DNA of 64,000 nucleotides from Arthrobacter sp. Leaf337 (GCF_001423745.1 NZ_LMPC01000008.1:1-64000), one strand, 5' to 3'. Numbered from the stretch's first letter, positions 1-9,294 are shown. Notes: a model not told the origin generated them from the letters alone. Numbers and translations are program-made.

Positions 1-1
1 C

Positions 2-271
2 CTCGAAGCCGCCTGCCGCACCCTCACGGCACGCTGCGTCCGGGGCATCACCGCCAACACCGAACACCTCCGCCTCACCGTCGAACAATCCATCGGCCTG
101 GTCACAGCCCTGAACCCCCACCTCGGCTACACCACCGCAACCGCCATCGCCCAGGAAGCCCTCGCCACCGGCAAGGGCGTCGCCGAACTCGTCCTCGAAC
201 ACCAACTGCTCACCGCCGAGCAACTGGAAGAGCTCCTCAGCCCGCAACGCCTGGCCAACCTCAGCAAGTAG
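2..271 (+). CDS. aspA: Aspartate ammonia-lyase, C-terminal end (partial)
   Basis: Only the last 89 codons are present; the gene enters from the left edge. The enzyme class (fumarase/aspartase superfamily) deaminates L-aspartate to fumarate and ammonia in the cytoplasm. The visible part includes the conserved LVTALNPHLGY segment and the C-terminal small domain with AQEALATGKGVAELVLE, followed by a helix rich in Leu and Glu. Fumarase C shares this architecture, so the tail alone does not separate the two. The gene 21 bp downstream is an asparagine permease, which favours aspartase and suggests an asparagine/aspartate utilisation operon whose asparaginase would lie to the left. Family sure, exact enzyme probable. 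Confidence 0.75.
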   Translation, partial: LEAACRTLTARCVRGITANTEHLRLTVEQSIGLVTALNPHLGYTTATAIAQEALATGKGVAELVLEHQLLTAEQLEELLSPQRLANLSK

Positions 272-292
272 TCCCCCACCTAAGGACCCTTC

Positions 293-1858
293 ATGACACA
301 GCCCCAGCAGGACACTGCCCAAAAGCAGCCGGCCCAAAAGCAGGCCATCACCGACCACACCATCCCGGCACACGCCCACGCCTCAGAAGCCACCCTCCAC
401 CGCGAGGATGAGGGCTACCACAAGGGACTCAAGCCCCGGCAGGTCCAGATGATCGCCATCGGCGGCGCGATCGGTACCGGTCTCTTCATGGGCGCCGGCG
501 GCCGGCTTGCCACCGCCGGACCGGCCCTCATCATCAGCTACGCAGTGTGCGGATTCTTCGCCTTCATGATCCTGCGCGCCCTCGGCGAGCTCGTGATGCA
601 CCGTCCCTCGTCGGGATCGTTCGTTTCCTATGCCCGTGAATTCTTCGGCGAGAAGGCGGCGTTCGTCACCGGCTGGCTGTACTGGCTGAACTGGGCGATG
701 ACCGCAATCGTGGACATTACCGCCGTCGCGCTTTACATGAACTTTTTCAAGAAGTACTGGGCACCCATTGCGGACGTTCCGCAGTGGGTGTGGGCGCTGA
801 CGGCCCTGATCCTGGTGCTCGGCCTGAACCTGATCTCCGTCAAGGTCTTCGGCGAGCTGGAGTTCTGGTTCGCGCTCATCAAGGTGGTGGCGCTGGTGAC
901 CTTCCTGGTGGTGGGCATCTACTTCGTCATCTTCGGCACGCCCGTGGACGGCCAGCAGGTTGGCTTCAGCCTGATCGCGGACAACGGCGGCATGTTCCCC
1001 AACGGGCTGCTGCCTGCCATTGTGGTGATGCAGGGCGTGGTGTTCGCCTACGCTTCGATCGAACTGATCGGAACCGCGGCCGGTGAAACCGAGAACCCGG
1101 AAAAGATCATGCCCAAGGCAATCAACACGGTGATCTTCCGGATTGCGGTGTTCTACGTCGGCTCCCTGGTGCTCCTCTCCCTGCTCCTGCCGTACACCGC
1201 ATACAAAGCCGGCGAAAGCCCGTTCGTCACGTTCTTTGGTTCCATCGGCGTCGAAGGCGTGGACGCCATCATGAACCTGGTGGTCCTCACTGCGGCGCTG
1301 TCCTCGCTCAACGCCGGCCTGTACTCCACCGGTCGCATCATGCGCTCCATGTCCGTCACCGGCTCCGCTCCGAAGTTCGCGTCCCGCATGAACAAGGCCG
1401 GCGTCCCTTACGGCGGTATTGCACTGACTGCGGCGGTGGCCGTCCTCGGTGTGGTGCTCAACGCCATCGTTCCCGCCGAAGCTTTCGAGATTGTCCTGAA
1501 CGTGGCATCCCTGGGCATCATCAGCACCTGGGCCGTGATTGTGCTGTGCCAGATGCAGCTGGCCCGGCTGGCCAAGCGCGGCGAACTCCTCCGCCCGGCG
1601 TTCCGGATGCCCGGCGCCCCCGTGACCGGCTGGATCACGCTGGCGTTCCTGCTGGCAGTGTTGGTCCTGATGGCCTTCGACTCGCCAGTGGGAACCTGGA
1701 CCATCGCCTCGCTGGTGATCGTGATTCCGGCGCTGATGCTGGGCTGGCGTCTCTGCCGGGACCGTGTCCTCGAGCTCGCCGCAGTCCGCGACGGCTTCAC
1801 CGGCCCGTACCCGCTGGTCGCCAACCGCCCGGGCCCGGGGGCGAAGAACAAGAGCTAA
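293..1858 (+). CDS. ansP: L-asparagine permease (APC family)
   Basis: A 521-residue amino-acid/proton symporter of the APC superfamily (AAT group), predicted to import L-asparagine across the cytoplasmic membrane. After a hydrophilic N-terminus of about 45 residues comes [22 protein letters not shown], the hallmark first helix of this group, then [20 protein letters not shown] and GWLYWLNW, with about 12 hydrophobic helices in total. It follows the aspA end by 21 bp, with an AGGA-type ribosome site before ATG, so the two are probably co-transcribed. Asparagine as substrate is inferred from similarity to AnsP and from the aspartase neighbour; other neutral amino acids are possible. Confidence 0.85.
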   Translation: MTQPQQDTAQKQPAQKQAITDHTIPAHAHASEATLHREDEGYHKGLKPRQVQMIAIGGAIGTGLFMGAGGRLATAGPALIISYAVCGFFAFMILRALGELVMHRPSSGSFVSYAREFFGEKAAFVTGWLYWLNWAMTAIVDITAVALYMNFFKKYWAPIADVPQWVWALTALILVLGLNLISVKVFGELEFWFALIKVVALVTFLVVGIYFVIFGTPVDGQQVGFSLIADNGGMFPNGLLPAIVVMQGVVFAYASIELIGTAAGETENPEKIMPKAINTVIFRIAVFYVGSLVLLSLLLPYTAYKAGESPFVTFFGSIGVEGVDAIMNLVVLTAALSSLNAGLYSTGRIMRSMSVTGSAPKFASRMNKAGVPYGGIALTAAVAVLGVVLNAIVPAEAFEIVLNVASLGIISTWAVIVLCQMQLARLAKRGELLRPAFRMPGAPVTGWITLAFLLAVLVLMAFDSPVGTWTIASLVIVIPALMLGWRLCRDRVLELAAVRDGFTGPYPLVANRPGPGAKNKS

Positions 1859-1978
1859 ACACATTCCGCTAGCCACGCGTTCCACCGGCGAAGCGTTTCA
1901 ATAGCGCATGAAGCCATTGCGTGCAGTTCCACCACTAGCGCGGGTCCTGGCACTCCGGGACCGGGGAAGAGGTAGCTC

Positions 1979-2926
1979 ATGTCAGGATCCAAACTTGCGG
2001 TGGTGGGAGCGGGAAGCGTCGGCACCTCACTGGCGTACGCCGCCCTGATCCGGGGTTCGGCCAGCAATATCGCCCTATTCGATGTCAATGCCCTCAAAGC
2101 GGAGGCGGAGGTCCTGGACCTCGCCCACGGCACCCAGTTCGCCGCGGCGGCCGCCACCGTCACCGGCGGCGGAGACATCGCCGTGACTGAAGGCGCCGAC
2201 GTCGTGGTGATCACGGCCGGCGCCAAACAGGCGCCGGGCCAGACGCGCCTGGACCTGGCCGGAACGAACGTCCGCATCCTCGAACAGCTCATGCCGCAAC
2301 TGCTCCAGCATGCCCCGGACGCGGTCTATGTCCTGGTCACTAACCCCTGCGACGTTCTCACCGTGGCGGCGCAACAGATCTCGGGGCTGCCGCCGGAACG
2401 TGTCTTCTCCTCCGGCACCGTGCTGGATACGTCGCGGCTGCGCTGGCTGCTGGCCCGCCGTGCCGGCGTCTCCGTGGCCAGTGTCCACGCCAGCATGGTG
2501 GGCGAGCACGGCGACACGGAGTTCCCGGTGTGGTCCGGCGCCACGATCGGCCCGGTCCCCATCCGGGACTGGGAAGTGGACGGCGAACGGGTCTTCACCG
2601 CGGATTACCTCACCGAGACGGCCCGCGAAGTGACGCAGGCGGCCTACAAGGTCATCGCCGGCAAGGGTGCCACCAACTACGCGATCGGCCTCTCCGGCGC
2701 GCGCATCGTGGAAGCCCTGCTCCGGGACGAGAACGCCGTGCTGCCCGTGTCCACCGTCCTGGACGGCCCCTACGGAATCTCCGGCGTGGCGTTGTCCCTT
2801 CCCAGTATCGTGGGGCGCGGCGGCGTGCACCGCGTGCTTCACACGCCCATGGACGACGGCGAACTGGCGGCTCTGCAGCATTCGGCAGACACGCTGCGGA
2901 ACACAATGGGTACGCTGGGAATCTAA
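1979..2926 (+). CDS. ldh: L-lactate dehydrogenase
   Basis: A 315-residue NAD-dependent enzyme that interconverts pyruvate and L-lactate. The N-terminal Rossmann motif is GAGSVG (residues 10-15). The substrate-side arginine lies in GQTRLDL (about residue 90), TNP is near 121, D150 and R153 lie in LDTSRLR, and the catalytic histidine is in GEHGD (His177). Arg rather than Asp/Gly context at the mobile loop fits lactate rather than malate dehydrogenase. The ATG is preceded by GGGGAAGAGG about 8 bp upstream. It is separated by 120 bp from ansP and probably has its own promoter. Length is normal for bacterial LDH. Confidence 0.92.
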   Translation: MSGSKLAVVGAGSVGTSLAYAALIRGSASNIALFDVNALKAEAEVLDLAHGTQFAAAAATVTGGGDIAVTEGADVVVITAGAKQAPGQTRLDLAGTNVRILEQLMPQLLQHAPDAVYVLVTNPCDVLTVAAQQISGLPPERVFSSGTVLDTSRLRWLLARRAGVSVASVHASMVGEHGDTEFPVWSGATIGPVPIRDWEVDGERVFTADYLTETAREVTQAAYKVIAGKGATNYAIGLSGARIVEALLRDENAVLPVSTVLDGPYGISGVALSLPSIVGRGGVHRVLHTPMDDGELAALQHSADTLRNTMGTLGI

Positions 2927-3001
2927 GGGCCGCACCCTTCGTTGAACGGTGCGGACACTACAGCCGCACTGCCACGCGGTACCAAGGGAAGGGAGAATGC
3001 T

Positions 3002-3520
3002 GTGCCTCAATTTGCCGGTTCCCTGTCCCTCCCTGTGAGTCGTCGGCTTCGGGCCGCCCTGTTTCTTGGCGTCCTCGCAATCCTGGCCGGATTCATCGGC
3101 ATGCACGTCATAGCGTCCGCGCACACGCAGCACGGCCCGGGTGCCCTGGCAGCCTCTCCCGCCGGCGCCCACGCAACCCACGCCGCGGCACCGAGTGCAG
3201 CGGCGCATGTGGCGCCCGATGCCATGGCGGACGGCACAGTTCACGCCGCAGCCTTGGATCCGGCGTCCGCCCGGCCCATGGGCAGCAGCGCACCGGAGCC
3301 GCCGCCGTCATGCGTCTCCACCGGCGAAACCGGTGACATGGCTGCCCCGCACGCAAGCTGCATTCCCGCACCGGCCACCACGGTCCTGTCCGCGCCGCCC
3401 CCCGGCACCACATCTTTCACCGGTCCGGAACCGTCCGTGGACACCGGCCGGGTGCTGCACGCGTACACACACATGCCCGGCAGTCCAACGCCCGGCGAAC
3501 TCTCGATTAGCCGGACGTAA
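3002..3520 (+). CDS. DUF6153-like small membrane protein
   Basis: A 172-residue protein with one strong N-terminal hydrophobic helix (RLRAALFLGVLAILAGFIGMHVI), then a low-complexity Ala/Pro/His-rich extracytoplasmic tail with scattered His and two Cys. It resembles the DUF6153 family, which in actinobacteria is often found beside DUF305 proteins, as here. I chose the GTG at 3002 over an upstream ATG (2942) because GGGAAGGGAG lies 6 nt before it. Function is unknown. The His/Cys content and the DUF305 partner suggest metal, perhaps copper, handling in the periplasm-equivalent space; this is inference. Confidence 0.6.
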   Translation: MPQFAGSLSLPVSRRLRAALFLGVLAILAGFIGMHVIASAHTQHGPGALAASPAGAHATHAAAPSAAAHVAPDAMADGTVHAAALDPASARPMGSSAPEPPPSCVSTGETGDMAAPHASCIPAPATTVLSAPPPGTTSFTGPEPSVDTGRVLHAYTHMPGSPTPGELSISRT

Positions 3521-3660
3521 AGCGGGAACTGCACCGTGACGCTTCCGGTGCTTCCACCTGCCCGCTGGATGCCTGTTCCCCGCGTTGAACCCCCGCGCAC
3601 CGAAGCCAGGCAGCCGCCCCTCCCGGCACCCATGCCGGATTCCCGAAGGACACCACTTAC

Positions 3661-4287
3661 ATGAAGAAGCCAATCACTCTTTCAGCCGCTGCCCTGGCCG
3701 CGGTCATCACACTCGCCGGTTGCGGCTCGAATGCCACCACCGGCTCCTCAACGATGCCCGCGGACCACGGGGCCATGAGCTCCAGTTCCGCGCCAGCCGG
3801 CAGCCCTGACTCCATGGGCCACAACTCCGCGGACACGCTATTCACCCAGTCCATGATTCCGCACCACGCACAGGCCGTGGAAATGAGCGCCATGATGCTC
3901 GGCAAGCAGGGCGTCAACCCGGCCGTCACGGAGCTGGCCACCAAAATAAAGGCCGCACAGGGCCCGGAAATCGACCAGATGAACGGCTGGCTCAAGGGCT
4001 GGAACGAACCCACCGCCATGGCCGGGCACGGCGAAGCAGGCCACAGTATGTCCGGCATGATGAGCGACGACGACCTCAAGGCACTCGACGCCGCACAGGG
4101 CAAGGAAGCTGACAAGCTGTTCCTCACCCAGATGATTGCGCACCACGAGGGCGCCGTGCAGATGGCAAAGGCCGAAATAGCCGACGGGCAGAACAGCGAC
4201 GCCGTGAAGCTCGCCCAAGGAATCGTTACCGCCCAGGAGTCCGAAATCAAGGAAATGAAGGAGCTGCTGGCCACCGCGGCTCAGTAG
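3661..4287 (+). CDS. DUF305 lipoprotein
   Basis: A 208-residue secreted lipoprotein. The signal peptide ends in the lipobox LAGC with Cys at residue 21, so it should be lipidated and anchored outside the membrane. The rest is a DUF305 (ferritin-like four-helix) domain made of two repeats, each with the family motif: MIPHHAQAVEMSAMM and MIAHHEGAVQMAKAE. The His and Met residues of these motifs are suited to binding soft metals. It lies 140 bp after the DUF6153-like gene and is probably functionally linked to it. DUF305 proteins have been tied to copper and other metal stress, but the reaction, if any, is not established. Confidence 0.85.
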   Translation: MKKPITLSAAALAAVITLAGCGSNATTGSSTMPADHGAMSSSSAPAGSPDSMGHNSADTLFTQSMIPHHAQAVEMSAMMLGKQGVNPAVTELATKIKAAQGPEIDQMNGWLKGWNEPTAMAGHGEAGHSMSGMMSDDDLKALDAAQGKEADKLFLTQMIAHHEGAVQMAKAEIADGQNSDAVKLAQGIVTAQESEIKEMKELLATAAQ

Positions 4288-4355
4288 CGGCGGAGTCGGC
4301 GACGGGCCGCAAGTGTCTGTGAGCGCTGTAGGAGCGGCGGATAGGTGCGGTAGCC

Positions 4356-4391
4356 GGGTTGCGGCGGCGTAATGCAACGCCGCCGCAACCC
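4356..4391. terminator. Perfect 15-bp stem hairpin
   Basis: Arms 4356-4370 and 4377-4391 are perfectly complementary (15 bp, very GC-rich), with a 6-nt loop. It lies 69 bp after the DUF305 gene and 79 bp before the GNAT-AAA start. There is no U-tract on the right, so it is either a Rho-independent-like terminator without a tail, as is common in actinobacteria, or an attenuator. Confidence 0.6.
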
Positions 4392-4469
4392 TGCGGAGCG
4401 CCGGTTCGCATATGCTCAGCTGAGAAGTTCACGCTGGCTCAACGACGAACCACCACAGGAGAAACGCTC

Positions 4470-5786
4470 ATGACCACCTGGCGGATCAGGGATTTCCATT
4501 CGGCCGACCTTGACGGCATCCTGCACCTCTGGGAATCGCTCAAGGCCACCAACGTGGAGCCCGTCTACGCGCTCTCCGAAGTCCTGGCCTCCTGCGAAAA
4601 AGACCACGCCGTGGTGGCGGTGCAGGGCGATATGGTGGTGGGCGCCGCCGTCGGTCGCGCCGCGCACGACCAGGGCTGGATCGTTTTCCTGGCCACCCTC
4701 CCCGAATACCGCGGACGCGGGATCGGCACCTCGCTGCTGGCCGCCGTCGAAAACCGGATGGCCCCGCACGGGCTGAACAAGCTGTCCGCGCTGATGCCGG
4801 AGTCCGAAACCCGGGTGGAGGCCTTCCTCAGCCGGGGCTTCGTGCTCAAGAAAAACCTGCGCTACTTCGAACGGACCATCCCGGTCCAGCGCCAGGAGCT
4901 CGAACCCCTGGGCCTCCTTGGCGGCCGCATCCTGGCCCGCGACCTCTGGGAGAACGTGGCCGGCATGCGCAACGAAAAGGAACTGCTGGAACGCCGTCTG
5001 GTGCTCCCCCTTGCCGAGGCGGACCTGGCGGACGAATTCGGCGTGGTGCCGCCCCGCGCCGTCGTCCTCTTCGGCCCTCCCGGCACCGGCAAGACAACGT
5101 TCGCGAAGGCCATCGCGTCCCGGCTCGAATGGCCCTTCGTGGAAGTATTCCCCTCCCGGCTCGCGGCCGACCCCAAGGGCCTGGCCGGAGCCCTCCGGGA
5201 AACCTTCCTGGAGATCGCCGAGCTGGAACATGCCGTTGTATTCATAGACGAGGTGGAGGAGATTGCGTCCCAGCGCTCTGGCGAGCCGCCGTCGCCGCTC
5301 CAAGGCGTCACCAACGAGCTCCTGAAAATCATCCCGGCCTTCCGCGAGCAGCCCGGCCGCCTGCTGGTCTGCGCCACCAACTTCATCCGCGCCCTGGACA
5401 CTGCCTTCCTGCGCCACGGCCGGTTCGACTACGTGATCCCCATCGGCCTGCCCGACCGCCAGGCCCGGGAGGCCATGTGGCAGCGGTTCATTCCGGCTGC
5501 CGTGGTGGACGACGTGGACGTGGAGCTGCTGGTGGACCGGACCGAGGGCTTCTCCCCCGCGGACATTGAGTACGCCGCCCGGAGCGCATCCCAGCGTGCC
5601 CTGGAAAAGGCAGTGTACGACGACGGCGGGCTGGCGTCCGGGGGCACCGTGTCAGTCCGCGACGCGGTCCGAAAGGGTCCCGCCACGCAGGACTATCTCG
5701 ACGCGATTGCGGACACCCGGACCACGGTGAGCAAGGAGGTCCACCAGGACTTCCTTGAGGACATCGACTCGCTGGGCCGGGTGTAA
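4470..5786 (+). CDS. GNAT acetyltransferase fused to AAA+ ATPase
   Basis: A 438-residue two-domain protein. Residues 1 to about 140 form a GNAT N-acetyltransferase with the acetyl-CoA loop RGRGIGTSLL (81-90). Residues about 150-385 form a classic AAA+ module: Walker A GPPGTGKT (202-209), Walker B VVFIDEVEE (256-264), sensor-1 region CATNF (301-305) and an arginine-finger-like LRHGRFD (314-320). The AAA part resembles FtsH/p97-type ATPases, but no zinc-protease HExxH follows. Start ATG 4470 has AGGAG 8 nt upstream; the frame is open further left but without a ribosome site. It is followed after 8 bp by the next gene. The target of acetylation or remodelling is unknown. Confidence 0.85.
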   Translation: MTTWRIRDFHSADLDGILHLWESLKATNVEPVYALSEVLASCEKDHAVVAVQGDMVVGAAVGRAAHDQGWIVFLATLPEYRGRGIGTSLLAAVENRMAPHGLNKLSALMPESETRVEAFLSRGFVLKKNLRYFERTIPVQRQELEPLGLLGGRILARDLWENVAGMRNEKELLERRLVLPLAEADLADEFGVVPPRAVVLFGPPGTGKTTFAKAIASRLEWPFVEVFPSRLAADPKGLAGALRETFLEIAELEHAVVFIDEVEEIASQRSGEPPSPLQGVTNELLKIIPAFREQPGRLLVCATNFIRALDTAFLRHGRFDYVIPIGLPDRQAREAMWQRFIPAAVVDDVDVELLVDRTEGFSPADIEYAARSASQRALEKAVYDDGGLASGGTVSVRDAVRKGPATQDYLDAIADTRTTVSKEVHQDFLEDIDSLGRV

Positions 5787-5794
5787 CAGCCGGG

Positions 5795-6439
5795 TTGATT
5801 CTGTTCCTCACGGTTGTCAGCGGCATCGCCTGGACGGCGGTGTACGTCGAGGCAATCCGGATCGGATTCCGGGACCGGAGCTATGCGATCCCGGCGGCAG
5901 CCCTGGCATTGAACTTCGCGTGGGAAGCCATTTATGCCTCGCGTTCCGTGGCAACCGCGCTGTCCGTCCAAGGCGTGTTCAACATCGTGTGGGCGCTGGC
6001 GGACGTTGCCATCCTGTACACGTTCTTCAGGTTCGGCCGGGCCGAGCTCCCAGCGTGGGTGACGCGGAAACTCTTCCTGGCCTGGGCCCTGCTCCTGGGG
6101 GTCACCGCCCTTGCCGTGCAGCTGCTGTTTGTCGCGGAGTTCGGCTGGGACGCGGCTCCGCGCTACTCGGCGTTCCTGCAGAACCTGCTGATGTCCGGGT
6201 TGTTCATCGCCATGTTCGTCGCCCGCGGCGGCGCCAGGGGCCAGTCCCTGCTCATCGCCGTCGCCAAATGGATCGGAACACTGGCGCCCACTATCGTGTT
6301 CGGCTGGTACACCCATTCGCCCCTGATTCTGGGCGTCGGCGCCCTCTGCAGCGTCTTCGACCTCGTGTACATCGGCTTGATGCTGCGGACGCGGACCGGG
6401 CGGTCTGGAGCAGCTGCCGTTCCCGCCGGTACTCTTTGA
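5795..6439 (+). CDS. Membrane protein resembling transmembrane terpene cyclases (PaxB/Pyr4-like)
   Basis: A 214-residue protein of about seven hydrophobic helices. It carries NFAWE (40-44), NIVWALAD (63-70) and a late acidic helix residue in SVFDLVYIGL (Asp189). This helix count, length and the placement of an early Glu and a late Asp resemble the fungal transmembrane terpene cyclase family (PaxB, Pyr4), in which a Glu and an Asp at comparable spacing are catalytic. This is my reading of the pattern; homology needs a profile search. Start TTG 5795 lies 8 bp after the GNAT-AAA stop without a good ribosome site, suggesting translational coupling. No prenyltransferase or other terpene gene is in the window. 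A generic small membrane protein is the alternative. Confidence 0.6.
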   Translation: MILFLTVVSGIAWTAVYVEAIRIGFRDRSYAIPAAALALNFAWEAIYASRSVATALSVQGVFNIVWALADVAILYTFFRFGRAELPAWVTRKLFLAWALLLGVTALAVQLLFVAEFGWDAAPRYSAFLQNLLMSGLFIAMFVARGGARGQSLLIAVAKWIGTLAPTIVFGWYTHSPLILGVGALCSVFDLVYIGLMLRTRTGRSGAAAVPAGTL

Positions 6440-6442
6440 GCC

Positions 6443-7708
6443 ATGTCCAACAATCCCCTCCGGCACGCCATGGCCCGCATGGGCGGCCGCGACCCGCATG
6501 AGCAGCACCGGGCAGCCACCCCGCTGGAGCTGTTTTTCGACCTCACCTTTGTCATTGCGTTCGGAGTGGCCGGAAGCCAGTTCGCCCACGAGATTGCCGA
6601 GGCCCACTTCGGTGCAGGGCTGCTGGGGTTCTCCTTCACGATGTTTGCCGTGATCTGGGCGTGGATCAACTTCACCTGGTTCGCCAGCGCGTACGACACC
6701 GACGACTGGGTCTTCCGGGTGGTCACCATGATCCAGCTGCTTGGCGTGCTGATTCTGACCATGGGCATCGAACCCCTCTTCCACTCGCTGGTGGAAGGCA
6801 CCCATGTGGACAACGCCGTGATCGTGGGCGGCTACGTGATCATGCGCCTGGCCCTGGTGTTCCAGTGGCTGCGTGCGGCGCGGCAGGACCCGGCCCGCCG
6901 CCAGACCTGCCTGCGCTACGCAACCTACCTTGGGGTGGTGCAGCTCGGCTGGATCGCGGTGCTGGTCATCCAGGCGGACCTGCTCACCACCATTCTGATG
7001 ACCGTGCCCCTGTACGTGCTGGAAATGGCGACGCCGTACGTGGCCGAGCGCTCCATGCGGACGCCGTGGCACGCGCACCACATTGCCGAGCGCTACGGCC
7101 TGCTGGCCATCATTGCCCTCGGCGAATGCCTGATCGGTGCGATCGAAACGCTCCGCGCCATCGTGTCCAATCACGGCTGGAGCGTGGACGCGGCTCTGGT
7201 GGGCTTCGGCGGAACGGCGCTGGCGTTCGGTATGTGGTGGATCTACTTCATCCTGCCCGCCGGCCGGGCCCTGCACCTCCAGCGGCACCGCTCCTTCTTC
7301 TTCGGCTACGGGCATATCCCCATCTTCGCGGCCATCGCGGCAACAGGCGCAGGCCTGCACGTGGCGGCCTATTACATCGACCACGAGGCACACATCAGCG
7401 CCGCCTTGGCCGTGGCCAGCATCGCCGTGCCCGTGGCCATTTTCAAGGCCTCGCTTACGGCGATGTTCAGCGTGATGATCTGCGTGGACCGCACTGTCAT
7501 TGCCGTGGCCGCGGGCGTCCTCGCGGCGCTGGCCGGCAGCGTGGGGCTCGCCGCCGCCGGGGTCTCGGTGCCCGTCTGCCTGCTGGTGATCGTGCTGGCG
7601 CTGGGCGTTTCGATTGTCATTGACGAGAAGCGCGGCACCCACAGGATGAACGCAGCGCTGGAGCAGATGGAACGGGCGGTCTCGACAGGCCCGACCCCCA
7701 AGGGGTGA
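6443..7708 (+). CDS. Low temperature requirement protein A (LtrA) family
   Basis: A 421-residue polytopic membrane protein, about 11-12 helices. The N-terminal segment ATPLELFFDLTFVIAFGVAGSQ is the LtrA signature, and the conserved charged residues in the middle (AERYGLLAIIALGE) are also present. It starts 3 bp after the preceding stop, so it is co-transcribed with the GNAT-AAA and terpene-cyclase-like genes. LtrA was named for a Listeria mutant with poor cold growth; the molecular activity is unknown, and no transport substrate can be deduced here. Confidence 0.88.
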   Translation: MSNNPLRHAMARMGGRDPHEQHRAATPLELFFDLTFVIAFGVAGSQFAHEIAEAHFGAGLLGFSFTMFAVIWAWINFTWFASAYDTDDWVFRVVTMIQLLGVLILTMGIEPLFHSLVEGTHVDNAVIVGGYVIMRLALVFQWLRAARQDPARRQTCLRYATYLGVVQLGWIAVLVIQADLLTTILMTVPLYVLEMATPYVAERSMRTPWHAHHIAERYGLLAIIALGECLIGAIETLRAIVSNHGWSVDAALVGFGGTALAFGMWWIYFILPAGRALHLQRHRSFFFGYGHIPIFAAIAATGAGLHVAAYYIDHEAHISAALAVASIAVPVAIFKASLTAMFSVMICVDRTVIAVAAGVLAALAGSVGLAAAGVSVPVCLLVIVLALGVSIVIDEKRGTHRMNAALEQMERAVSTGPTPKG

Positions 7709-7788
7709 CCTTCGACCCTTCAACTGCACCGCCGCGGCTGCCAGAGTGACACTGGGGCGGGAAGCCCCCGCCCGTGAAGGTGGCTAGC

Positions 7789-9294
7789 ATGAACCCTGTC
7801 GTCACGACCACACATGGCCAGCTGCGCGGCAGCGTCGAGGACGGCGTGCACCGTTTCCTGGGCATTCCGTACGCCGCGCCCGCGTCCGGAGCGAACCGGC
7901 TCCGTCCGCCGCGGCCCGTCCAGCCCTGGACAGAAGTCCGCGACGCCACCCACTACGGCGCAGCTCCCTTCCAGCTGGCTCCCCCGGAAAGTGCAGGCAC
8001 GGAATGGGACGCTGAGCTGGCCGGCGAGGACTGCCTGAACCTCAACGTCTGGACACCGGACCCGGGCAGCGCCGGCCTGCCGGTGATGGTCTGGATCCAG
8101 GGCGGCGCGTTCGAAATCGGCTCGACGGCGGCCTACGACGGCCGGAACTTCGCCCGGGACGGCGCCGTATGTGTGGTGATCAACTGGCGGGTGGGCGCGG
8201 ACGGTTTCCTGGACCTTGGTGACGGGCAGGCCAACGTCGGTCTCCTCGACCAGGTCGCTGCCCTGGAGTGGGTCCGCGGGAACATCGCAGCTTTCGGCGG
8301 TGATCCCGGCAACGTCACTGTCTTTGGCCAGTCAGCGGGTGCCATGAGCATCGGCGTCCTTCTCTCGATGCCGCGCGCCGAGGGCCTGTTCCGGCGGGCC
8401 ATCCTGCAGAGCGGCGCAGCCCACCATGCGATCCCCACCGAGACCGCCCAAAGAATCGGCGGGTTCCTTGCCGAGAAGCTGGGGGTTCCGCCAACCCGGG
8501 AGGCAATGGCAGCGGTACCCGCTCAGCGATTCCTCGCGGCACAGGCGGAGTTGAAGGCGGATCTCTTTGCCGGCCCGGACCCCGCGCGCTGGGGACAAGA
8601 GGTGGTCTCCGGCTCGATGCTCTGGCAACCGACAATCGACGGCGACGTCATCCCCCGCAGCCCCATCGAACGGATCGCTGCCGGCGCCGGGTCCACGGTG
8701 GACGTCGTGGTCGGCACCAATACCGAGGACTGGAAGCTGTTCCTCGCCATCACCGGTGTCATCGCGAAGGTCACGGAGCAGGACCTGGTGGAATCGAGGA
8801 GCGTGGACGGCTTCCCGCCCATTGCGGCATACGGGCTTCCCGCCGAGACGGCATACCGCGAGTACCGCTCCCACTATCCGGACAGTGCTCCCGGCGACGT
8901 GCTCGCCGCTGTGGAAACGGACTGGTGGGTGCGGATTCCGGCACTCAGCCTGGCCGATGCCCACGTGACGTCGGCGACTTCAGCGCGTACTTTCATGTAC
9001 GAGTTCGCCTGGCCAGCGCCCGGCCTCGGCGCAGTCCATGCCGTGGAAGTGCCGTTCGTCTTCGACAGCCTGGACACGCACTCGAGGTTGTTCGGACCGT
9101 TGCTCGGGGCAGAACCGCCGCAGGAACTGGCTGATGCCATGCACGCCGCCTGGGTTTCGTTCGCCGCCACCGGCGATCCCGGCTGGCCGGGCTACGACCT
9201 CGAGCGCAGGACCACCATGCTCTTCAATACCGATTCCCGTGTGGTGTACGACCCCCGGGCCTGGGAGCGCGAACTGTGGGAGGGCATCCGCTAG
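7789..9294 (+). CDS. Type-B carboxylesterase
   Basis: A 501-residue alpha/beta hydrolase of the carboxylesterase B family (para-nitrobenzyl esterase type), hydrolysing carboxylic esters. EDCLNLNVW is at residues 80-88, the oxyanion segment QGGAFEIGS near 104-112, and the nucleophile elbow GQSAG has Ser182. No signal peptide, so cytoplasmic. I prefer ATG 7789 to the in-frame GTG 7774, because GAAGG lies 8 nt before it. The stop codon overlaps, tail to tail, with the stop of the opposite HD gene (shared CTAG at 9291-9294). The physiological ester is unknown. Confidence 0.88.
   Translation: MNPVVTTTHGQLRGSVEDGVHRFLGIPYAAPASGANRLRPPRPVQPWTEVRDATHYGAAPFQLAPPESAGTEWDAELAGEDCLNLNVWTPDPGSAGLPVMVWIQGGAFEIGSTAAYDGRNFARDGAVCVVINWRVGADGFLDLGDGQANVGLLDQVAALEWVRGNIAAFGGDPGNVTVFGQSAGAMSIGVLLSMPRAEGLFRRAILQSGAAHHAIPTETAQRIGGFLAEKLGVPPTREAMAAVPAQRFLAAQAELKADLFAGPDPARWGQEVVSGSMLWQPTIDGDVIPRSPIERIAAGAGSTVDVVVGTNTEDWKLFLAITGVIAKVTEQDLVESRSVDGFPPIAAYGLPAETAYREYRSHYPDSAPGDVLAAVETDWWVRIPALSLADAHVTSATSARTFMYEFAWPAPGLGAVHAVEVPFVFDSLDTHSRLFGPLLGAEPPQELADAMHAAWVSFAATGDPGWPGYDLERRTTMLFNTDSRVVYDPRAWERELWEGIR

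Noticed and set aside
383..1885. Long open frame on the minus strand opposite ansP (500 codons)
   Set aside because: Composition is that of a GC-rich shadow (His/Gly/Glu-rich), while the plus strand encodes a clear permease.
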